64,000 nucleotides of DNA from the NCBI RefSeq assembly GCF_008039575.1, contig NZ_VDUY01000006.1:124001-188000 (forward strand). Direction: 5' to 3'. Made by a program: the position numbers and the translations under genes. The DNA is from Zeimonas arvi. Lineage in GTDB: Bacteria > Pseudomonadota > Gammaproteobacteria > Burkholderiales > Burkholderiaceae_E. How positions within the stretch are numbered: the stretch's first letter is position 1; every line of letters begins with the position of its first letter. The notes under the pieces are model-generated. The model made no database searches. It saw nothing but the letters and a program-made list of their open reading frames with translations, and was not told the DNA's origin. Shown piece by piece: positions 57,544 through 64,000 of the stretch.

Positions 57544-59687
57544 TTTCGATTACCGGCGGGCAGTCACGCATCCAGGGCGCTTTCGCGAGATCGGCAGGCC
57601 GCGCCTGCGCGATCCTGATGGTCTGGCTGGCCGGCGCCTCCGCCGCGCTGGCCCAGTCCAACTCGATCGAATCGGTCACCAGCGCCCAGCAGGGCACCAC
57701 GACCTACCTCAGGATCAACCTCAAGTCCCCGCCGGCCACCGTGCCCGCGGGCTTCTCGATCTCCAGTCCGCCGCGCATCGCGCTCGACCTGGTCGACACC
57801 GCCAACGCCTCCGGCCAGAACACGATCGAGCTTCCGCAGGGCGACGTTCGCAGCGTCGCCATCGTGCAGTCGGGCCAGCGCTCGCGGCTCGTGCTCAACC
57901 TCAAGCGGGCGCTGAGCCACACCACCACGATCGACGGCAATGCGCTGGTGGTGGCGCTCGAGCCGGTCACGACCGCGCCCTCCGCGGGCGCGTCGGCGAG
58001 CACCTACAGCTTCGCGAAGGCCGACACCGCGGCCGGCCAGGCCTTGCGCGACGTCGACTTCCGGCGCGGCCGCGACGGCGAGGGCCGCGTGGTCGTCGAG
58101 CTCTCCGACAGCGGCGTCGGCGTCGACGTGCGCCAGCAAGGCTCGACGATCGTCGTCGACTTCCTGAACACCGCGCTGCCCGACAACCTGCGCCGCCGCC
58201 TCGACGTGGGCGACTTCGGCACGCCGGTCAGCTCGGTGCGCGCCTTCCAGCAAGGCGACAACGCCAGGCTGGTGATCGAGCCCACCGGCCAGTGGGAGCA
58301 CAACGCCTACCAGAGCGACACGCAGTTCGTCGTCGAGGTCAAGCCGGTTCGCGAGGACCCGTCGCGGCTCGCGCAGGGCTCGCAGCCGCGCTATCGCGGC
58401 GAGCGCCTGTCGCTGAACTTCCAGAACGTGGAGGTCCGCGCGCTGCTGCAGGTCATCGCCGATTTCACGAACCTGAACATCGTGACCAGCGACTCGGTGT
58501 CGGGCAGCCTCACGCTGCGCCTGAAGGACGTGCCCTGGGACCAGGCCCTGGACATCGTGCTCCAGTCCAAGGGCCTGGACATGCGCCGCAACGGCAACGT
58601 GATCATGGTCGCGCCGCGCGACGAGCTGGCGGCCAAGGAGAAGCTCGAGCTCGAGGCCCGGCAGCAGATCGCCGAGATCGAGCCGGTGCGCACCGAGACC
58701 TTCCAGCTGAACTACCAGAAGGCCGAGGAAGTCCAGAAGCTGCTCGGCAACGACAAGCAGCGCGTGCTGTCCAAGCGCGGCAGCGTGGTCATCGACCAGC
58801 GCACCAACAAGGTCTTCGTGCAGGACACGGTCTCGCGCCTCGAGGCGGTCCGCAAGGTCATCGAGCAGGTCGACGTGCCGGTGCGCCAGGTGCTGATCGA
58901 GGCCCGCATCGTCGAGGCCGACGACCGCTTCTCGCGCAACCTGGGCGCACGCTTCGGCTACAACCGGATCAACGCCAGCGCCGGCAGCTTCGCCGGCCGG
59001 GCCACGGTGTCCGGCAACCTGCAGGGCGTGGCCGACCTGACGCCGCTGCCCACCGCGGTCAGCGCAGGCACCACGCTGCTGCCGAACGCCAACTTCGTGA
59101 ATCTGCCCGCAGCGGCGATCGGCACGATCCAGCCCTCGTCCTTCGCGGTCAGCCTGTTCAATTCGGGCCTGACACGCTTCCTCAACCTGGAGATCTCGGC
59201 GCTCGAGGCCGACCAGCGGGGCAAGGTGCTGTCCAGCCCGCGGGTGCTCACCGCCGACCAGGGCACCGCGATCATCGAGCAGGGCAAGGAGATCCCGTAC
59301 CAGCAGGCCACCTCGAGCGGCGCGACCGCCGTGCAGTTCAAGAAGGCGGTGCTCAAGCTCGAGGTCACGCCGCAGATCACGCCCGAGGGCAGCGTCATCA
59401 TGACGGTCAAGGTGAGCCGCGACAACGCGGCGGAACTGCTGCCCAGCGGCGTGGCGATCGACACGCGGCGGGTCGAGACCCAGGTGCTGGTCGAGAACGG
59501 CGGCACCGTGGTCATCGGCGGCATCTACGAGCAGATCGAGCGCGACCGGGAGAACAAGGTGCCGCTGCTCGGCGACATCCCGATCCTGGGCTACGCGTTC
59601 AAGAACAAGGAGCGCCAGAACGACCGCAGCGAGCTGCTGGTCTTCCTGACCCCGCGTGTCGTGACCGACACCGCGATGGCGAGGTGA
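57540..59687 (+). CDS. pilQ: Type IV pilus outer-membrane secretin PilQ
   Basis: A 715-residue secretin. A signal peptide ends near ALAQ. N-terminal AMIN domains, an STN/N0 domain (LSLNFQNVEVRALLQVIADF), an N1 domain and the C-terminal secretin domain follow (LSSPRVLTADQGTAIIEQG; VVIGGIYE). The stop overlaps the aroK GTG. Confidence 0.96.
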   Translation: MISITGGQSRIQGAFARSAGRACAILMVWLAGASAALAQSNSIESVTSAQQGTTTYLRINLKSPPATVPAGFSISSPPRIALDLVDTANASGQNTIELPQGDVRSVAIVQSGQRSRLVLNLKRALSHTTTIDGNALVVALEPVTTAPSAGASASTYSFAKADTAAGQALRDVDFRRGRDGEGRVVVELSDSGVGVDVRQQGSTIVVDFLNTALPDNLRRRLDVGDFGTPVSSVRAFQQGDNARLVIEPTGQWEHNAYQSDTQFVVEVKPVREDPSRLAQGSQPRYRGERLSLNFQNVEVRALLQVIADFTNLNIVTSDSVSGSLTLRLKDVPWDQALDIVLQSKGLDMRRNGNVIMVAPRDELAAKEKLELEARQQIAEIEPVRTETFQLNYQKAEEVQKLLGNDKQRVLSKRGSVVIDQRTNKVFVQDTVSRLEAVRKVIEQVDVPVRQVLIEARIVEADDRFSRNLGARFGYNRINASAGSFAGRATVSGNLQGVADLTPLPTAVSAGTTLLPNANFVNLPAAAIGTIQPSSFAVSLFNSGLTRFLNLEISALEADQRGKVLSSPRVLTADQGTAIIEQGKEIPYQQATSSGATAVQFKKAVLKLEVTPQITPEGSVIMTVKVSRDNAAELLPSGVAIDTRRVETQVLVENGGTVVIGGIYEQIERDRENKVPLLGDIPILGYAFKNKERQNDRSELLVFLTPRVVTDTAMAR

Positions 59688-60289
59688 GCGCGGGCGGACC
59701 GCCGGCCCCGCATCAGCCCGAAGGGGCTGTCGGGCCGCCCGGCGCGGATTCGCGCCCCATCGTGCTGGTCGGCATGATGGGCTCGGGCAAGACGACCGTC
59801 GGACGCCGGCTGGCCGCGAGGCTGGGCCGGCGTTTCGTCGATGCCGACAAGGAGCTCGAGTCGCGCTGCGGCGTGCCGATCGCCACCATCTTCGAGCTCG
59901 AGGGGGAGGACGGCTTCCGCCGCCGCGAGGCCGCGGTCATCGACGCGCTGACCCGCGAGCCGGGCATCGTGCTGGCCACCGGCGGCGGCGCGGTGCTGCT
60001 GCCCGAGAACCGGGAGCGCCTGCGCGACCGGGGCCTGGTGGTCTTCCTGCGGGCCGGCGCGGCCGAGTTGTGGCAGCGCCTCAAGCGCGACCGGGTCCGG
60101 CCGCTGCTGCGCACCGAGAACCCGCGCCAGCGGATCGCCGACCTGCTGGCCGCCCGCGAGCCGCTCTACCGCGAGGTCGCGCACCTGACCGTCACCAGCG
60201 GGCGAGCGCCGATCGACGCGCTGGTGGCCGATATAATCGGGCGCCTCCCCGAAGCGATGCTGCCCGACCGTGCCGAAGACTCTCCATGA
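59684..60289 (+). CDS. aroK: Shikimate kinase
   Basis: Phosphorylates shikimate in aromatic amino acid synthesis. The P-loop GMMGSGKT is at 30-37, DADKELE follows at 53 and GGGAVLL is the shikimate-binding glycine block. GTG 59684 overlaps the pilQ stop and gives 201 residues, with about 23 extra residues before the usual start. The last 20 bp overlap aroB. Confidence 0.95.
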   Translation: MSAGGPPAPHQPEGAVGPPGADSRPIVLVGMMGSGKTTVGRRLAARLGRRFVDADKELESRCGVPIATIFELEGEDGFRRREAAVIDALTREPGIVLATGGGAVLLPENRERLRDRGLVVFLRAGAAELWQRLKRDRVRPLLRTENPRQRIADLLAAREPLYREVAHLTVTSGRAPIDALVADIIGRLPEAMLPDRAEDSP

Positions 60290-61370
60290 AATCGACGTCT
60301 CGCTCGGCGAGCGCAGTTACCCGATCCTGATCGGCGAGGGCCTGCTCGACGACTGCCCCGCGCTGCTGGCGCACGCGCGCGGCCGCCAGGTCGCGATCGT
60401 GACCAACGAGACGGTCGCGCCGCTCTTCGAGCCCCGGCTGCGCCGCGCGCTCGCCGGCGCGGCCTCGGCGCTGGTCACCGTTGCCCTGCCCGACGGCGAG
60501 GCCCACAAGGACTGGCCGTCCCTCAACCGGATCTTCGACGCGCTGCTCGCCGACCGCTTCGACCGCAACTGCCTGATCGTGGCGCTGGGCGGCGGCGTGG
60601 TGGGCGACATGGCCGGCTTTGCCGCGGCCACCTACCAGCGCGGCGTGGACTTCGTGCAGGTGCCCACCACGCTGCTTGCGCAGGTCGATTCCTCGGTGGG
60701 CGGCAAGACCGCGATCAATCACCCGCTCGGCAAGAACATGATCGGGGCCTTCCACCAGCCGAGGCTGGTGCTGGCCGACGTGACCACGCTGCGCAGCCTG
60801 CCGCAGCGCGAGCTCTCCGCCGGGCTGGCCGAGATGCTCAAGCACGGCGCGATCGCCGACCCCGCCTACCTGGGCGAGCTCGAGCGCGACATGGCGGCGC
60901 TGCTGGGCTGCGAGCCGGCGCCGATGGCGGCCGCGATCGCGCGCTCCTGCGAGATCAAGGCCGAGGTGGTGGCCGCCGACGAGCGCGAGGCCGATCGCCG
61001 CGCGATCCTGAACTTCGGACACACCTTCGGCCACGCGATCGAGGCCGGCATGGGCTACGGCGCCTGGCTGCACGGCGAGGCGGTGGGCGCCGGCATGATC
61101 ATGGCGGCCGAGCTCTCGCGCCGGCTCGGGATGCTCGACGCCGCGGCCTGCGGCCGGCTGCGCGAGGCGGTCGCTTCGGCGCGCTTGCCCGTGAGCGCGC
61201 CGCGCTGGCCGGCCGAGCGCTGGCTCGAGTTGATGAGCGTGGACAAGAAGGCCGAGCAGGGCACGCCGAAGTTCGTGCTGCTCGACGGCCTGGGCAAGGC
61301 GGTGGTGCGCAAGGTGCCCGAGGCGCCGCTGCGCGAGACCTTCGAAGCCTGCGCCGCGGGCGACGCCTGA
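60270..61370 (+). CDS. aroB: 3-dehydroquinate synthase
   Basis: Converts DAHP to dehydroquinate, using NAD and a divalent metal. The 366-residue protein shows [32 protein letters not shown], and the metal ligands in [17 protein letters not shown] and WLHGEAVG. It starts at GTG 60270 within the aroK end. Confidence 0.96.
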   Translation: MPKTLHEIDVSLGERSYPILIGEGLLDDCPALLAHARGRQVAIVTNETVAPLFEPRLRRALAGAASALVTVALPDGEAHKDWPSLNRIFDALLADRFDRNCLIVALGGGVVGDMAGFAAATYQRGVDFVQVPTTLLAQVDSSVGGKTAINHPLGKNMIGAFHQPRLVLADVTTLRSLPQRELSAGLAEMLKHGAIADPAYLGELERDMAALLGCEPAPMAAAIARSCEIKAEVVAADEREADRRAILNFGHTFGHAIEAGMGYGAWLHGEAVGAGMIMAAELSRRLGMLDAAACGRLREAVASARLPVSAPRWPAERWLELMSVDKKAEQGTPKFVLLDGLGKAVVRKVPEAPLRETFEACAAGDA

Positions 61371-61403
61371 CGGAGACGGGGCGATGCCGGTTCGCTGCGG
61401 CCG

Positions 61404-62573
61404 ATGAACGCCTCCCGCGCCGACTACGCCGCCGATCCGGCCCGCAGCCGGGGCCGGCGACATCCGGAACCGTCGTCGCCGACACGCAGCGAGTTCCAGC
61501 GCGACCGGGACCGCATCGTGCACTGCGCGGCCTTCCGCCGCCTCGAGTACAAGACCCAGGTCTTCGTCAACCACGAGGGCGACCTCTTCCGCACCCGACT
61601 CACCCACTCGATCGAGGTGGCCCAGATCGCGCGTTCGGTGAGCCGCTGCCTGCGGCTCGACGAGGACCTCGTCGAGGCGATCGCGCTGGCCCACGACCTG
61701 GGCCACACCCCCTTCGGCCACGCCGGCCAGGACGCGCTCGACGCCTGCATGAAGCCCTGGGGCGGCTTCGAGCACAACCTGCAGTCGCTGCGCGTGGTCG
61801 ACGAGCTCGAACAGCGCTATGCCGCCTTCGACGGCCTGAACCTCTGCTTCGAGACCCGCGAGGGCATCCTCAAACACTGCTCGGCGGCCAACGCCCGCCG
61901 GCTGGGCGAGCTGGGCGAGCGCTTCCTCGCCCGACGCCAGCCCTCCCTGGAAGCCCAGGTCGCGAACCTGGCCGACGAGATCGCGTACAACAACCACGAC
62001 ATCGACGACGGCCTGCGCTCCGGGCTGGTGCGGCTCGATGCGCTGGACTCGCTGGCGCTGTTCGGCCGCCATCGGGCCGCCGCGCAGGCCGCCCACCCGG
62101 GGCTCGACGGACGCCGCCTGGTGCACGAAACCATCCGCAGGATGATCGACGAGCTGGTCACCGACCTGATCGGCGAGACCCGCCGGCGGATCGCAGACGC
62201 CGGCGCCCGGTCGATCGACGAGGTCCGCGCCGCGCCGCCGCTGGCCGCCTTCACCGACCGCATCCGGGCGCAATCGGCCGAGCTCAAGCGCTTCCTGTTC
62301 ACGCAGCTTTACCGGCACGAGCGCGTTTCCGCGGTCATGGAGCGCGCCCGGGCCATCGTCGAGGAGTTGTTCGCCTGGTACCGGGCCGACCCCGGCCTGC
62401 TGCCCGTCGAGCATCGCGAGCGGGTCGAGGCAATCGGCGAGCGGGCGATCGCCGACTACATCGCCGGCATGACCGATCGCTTCGCGGTGCGCGAGCATTC
62501 CCGGCTGTCCGGCGTCGACTGGTCGGATCCGGGCGCGGGGCTGCTGGGCGGAGCGAGCGAAGCGGCACCTTGA
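61404..62573 (+). CDS. dgt: dGTP triphosphohydrolase-like HD-domain protein
   Basis: A 389-residue HD hydrolase that removes triphosphate from dNTPs. The metal site includes H68 (TRLTHS), the HD pair H97-D98 in [14 protein letters not shown], and the later [12 protein letters not shown]. It starts at ATG 61404, 33 bp after aroB. The TGA stop is in the loop of GCACC-TTGAC-GGTGC (62565-62579). A narrower substrate choice than dGTP cannot be excluded. Confidence 0.92.
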   Translation: MNASRADYAADPARSRGRRHPEPSSPTRSEFQRDRDRIVHCAAFRRLEYKTQVFVNHEGDLFRTRLTHSIEVAQIARSVSRCLRLDEDLVEAIALAHDLGHTPFGHAGQDALDACMKPWGGFEHNLQSLRVVDELEQRYAAFDGLNLCFETREGILKHCSAANARRLGELGERFLARRQPSLEAQVANLADEIAYNNHDIDDGLRSGLVRLDALDSLALFGRHRAAAQAAHPGLDGRRLVHETIRRMIDELVTDLIGETRRRIADAGARSIDEVRAAPPLAAFTDRIRAQSAELKRFLFTQLYRHERVSAVMERARAIVEELFAWYRADPGLLPVEHRERVEAIGERAIADYIAGMTDRFAVREHSRLSGVDWSDPGAGLLGGASEAAP

Positions 62574-62913
62574 CGGTGCGAACGAAGCAAACTCGCCCCA
62601 ATCACGTGCGTACGCGTCGCTGATCCGCACTGATACGGTGCGAGACTCTCCCGACTGGGGCGCCCGAATCCGGGGCGAATCGCCCTAAGTTGTTGCACTG
62701 CAAGAAAAAATTCCAAGCCGGCATGCTTGGTGCTTATACTGCAAGGTTCGACTGCGCGCATTTGAGCTTCGGGGTGGCCGGCCGCTTCCAGCAGCCAGGT
62801 TTCCCGGGCGGGCCGGCCCCGGCAAGGCGCGCAGCAGGATTGCGCCTGCGGCGACAGTTCGGTCCTTCCGTCGTCCCCAGGCTGCCGCACAGCACGGACT
62901 CTGGAGTTCACTG
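62574..62913 (+). promoter_or_regulatory. gltB upstream region (340 bp without a gene)
   Basis: The left part holds hairpins CGCAC/GTGCG (62626-62630 with 62638-62642) and GGGCG-AAT-CGCCC (62673-62685). The latter is followed by TAAGTTGTTG and may terminate dgt. Further right, TTGC-ACT-GCAA (62693-62703) and a TATACT -10 (62735-62740) lie before gltB. ACTGCAAG occurs twice, at 62697 and 62738, 41 bp apart, flanking the promoter. The -35 (TTCCAA at 62711) is weak, suggesting activator dependence (inference). Confidence 0.5.
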
Positions 62914-64000
62914 ATGGATGCCATGCAACGGGACGCCCTCGAACGGGCGGCCTCCCAAGGCCGACGCGACCCCGCCGTTCTCTCGCCGGCCGCGCCGGCG
63001 GCGGTCGGTCTCTACGATCCGGTCAACGAGCACGACTCTTGCGGCGTCGGCTTCGTCGCCAACATCAAGGGCAAGAAGAGCCACCGCATCATCGAGCAGG
63101 GCCTGCAGATCCTCTGCAACCTCGACCATCGCGGGGCGGTGGGCGCGGATTCGCTGATGGGCGACGGCGCGGGCATCCTGATCCAGATTCCCGACCTGTA
63201 TTTCCGCGAGGAAATGGCGAAGCAGGGCGTCACGCTGCCGCCGGCCGGCGAGTACGGCGTCGGCATGGTCTTCCTGCCCAAGGAGCACGCATCGCGGCTG
63301 GCCTGCGAGCAGGAGCTCGAGCGCGCGGTGCGCGCCGAAGGGCAGGTGCTGCTCGGCTGGCGCGACGTGCCGCTCGACCGCGGGATGCCGATGTCGCCCA
63401 CGGTGCGGGCCAAGGAACCGGTGATCCGCCAGATCTTCATCGGCCGCGGCCCGGACGTCATGGTCACCGACGCGCTCGAGCGCAAGCTCTACGTCATCCG
63501 CAAGACGGCGAGCCACAAGATCCAGATGCTGGGCCTGAAGCACAGCAAGGAATACTTCGTGCCGTCGATGTCGGCGCGCACCATCGTCTACAAGGGCCTG
63601 CTGCTGTGCGGCCAGGTGGGCCAGTACTACAAGGACCTGCAGGATCCCCGCGCGGTCACCGCGCTGGCGCTGGTGCACCAGCGCTTCTCGACCAACACCT
63701 TCCCCGAGTGGCCGCTGGCCCATCCCTACCGGCTGGTCGCGCACAACGGCGAGATCAACACGGTCAAGGGCAACTACAACTGGCTGCGCGCGCGCGAAGG
63801 CGTGATGAAGTCGCCGGTGCTCGGCGACGACCTGGCCAAGCTCTATCCGATCGTCTACGCGGGCCAGTCCGACACCGCCACCTTCGACAACTGCCTCGAG
63901 CTGCTGGTGATGGCGGGCTATCCGATCGCCCACGCGATGATGATGATGATCCCGGAGGCGTGGGAGCAGCACACGCTGATGGATCCGAAGCGGCGCGCCT
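62914..64000 (+). CDS. gltB: Glutamate synthase large subunit (C-terminus off the window)
   Basis: Makes glutamate from glutamine and 2-oxoglutarate, using NADPH through a small subunit not seen here. The visible 362 codons are part of the N-terminal glutaminase (GATase type 2) domain. C43 in EHDSCGVGFV is the likely nucleophile, exposed after removal of a 42-residue propeptide. NLDHRGAVGADSLMGDGAG and RFSTNTFPEWPLAHPYR are family motifs. ATG 62914 follows GGAG. Confidence 0.97.
   Translation, partial: MDAMQRDALERAASQGRRDPAVLSPAAPAAVGLYDPVNEHDSCGVGFVANIKGKKSHRIIEQGLQILCNLDHRGAVGADSLMGDGAGILIQIPDLYFREEMAKQGVTLPPAGEYGVGMVFLPKEHASRLACEQELERAVRAEGQVLLGWRDVPLDRGMPMSPTVRAKEPVIRQIFIGRGPDVMVTDALERKLYVIRKTASHKIQMLGLKHSKEYFVPSMSARTIVYKGLLLCGQVGQYYKDLQDPRAVTALALVHQRFSTNTFPEWPLAHPYRLVAHNGEINTVKGNYNWLRAREGVMKSPVLGDDLAKLYPIVYAGQSDTATFDNCLELLVMAGYPIAHAMMMMIPEAWEQHTLMDPKRRA

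Overview
The window is a 64 kb stretch of a high-GC (upper 60s % by eye) betaproteobacterial chromosome, most like Burkholderiales. Evidence for this is the paaABCDE/TetR cluster, the mixed tRNA-tuf-secE-nusG order, a duplicated tuf gene, long C-terminal extensions such as that of ribosomal protein S3, and the block hemB-engB-cytochrome c4 and ponA-pilMNOPQ-aroKB-dgt-gltB downstream of the ribosomal genes. Almost everything is core chromosome. I see no prophage, insertion sequence, CRISPR array or secondary-metabolite cluster.

Region 1 (1-8.8 kb) is metabolic. It holds a truncated isocitrate-dehydrogenase-type gene divergent from a LysR regulator, then a minus-strand operon paaA-B-C-D-E, a TetR regulator (probable PaaR) and a metallo-beta-lactamase-fold protein with a degraded metal motif. 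This operon makes the phenylacetyl-CoA epoxidase. A mandelate racemase/muconate lactonizing family enzyme is divergent from paaA, and a perfect inverted repeat lies inside the paaA promoter between them.

Region 2 (8.8-42.6 kb) is the information-processing supercluster on the plus strand: tRNA-Tyr, tRNA-Gly, tRNA-Thr, tuf, tRNA-Trp, secE, nusG, rplKAJL, rpoBC, rpsL, rpsG, fusA, a second identical tuf, then the S10, spc and alpha ribosomal operons including secY, infA, rpmJ and rpoA. Order is canonical, but the spacers hold signals: strong sigma70-like promoters before tRNA-Tyr, rpsL, rplC and rplN; intrinsic terminator/attenuator hairpins between rplL and rpoB, rpsL and rpsG, tuf and rpsJ, and after rplQ; structured leaders before rplJ, rpsL, rplC and rpsD. 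A four-unit, 24-bp REP-like tandem array lies between rplX and rplE.

Region 3 (42.6-54.2 kb) holds a two-gene ABC-2 exporter, cutA, a CorA-type transporter, hemB, engB, a cytochrome c4, the msrPQ methionine-sulfoxide repair pair, and lysA-lptM. Region 4 (51.8-64 kb) has mrcA (PBP1A) divergent from pilMNOPQ-aroK-aroB-dgt, then the start of gltB, which runs off the right edge.

The most unusual observations are the REP-like array inside the spc operon, a structured leader and strong promoter sitting between rpsJ and rplC rather than before rpsJ, stop codons of several genes placed in the loops of short GC hairpins, and the abnormal codon choice of the two identical tuf genes.
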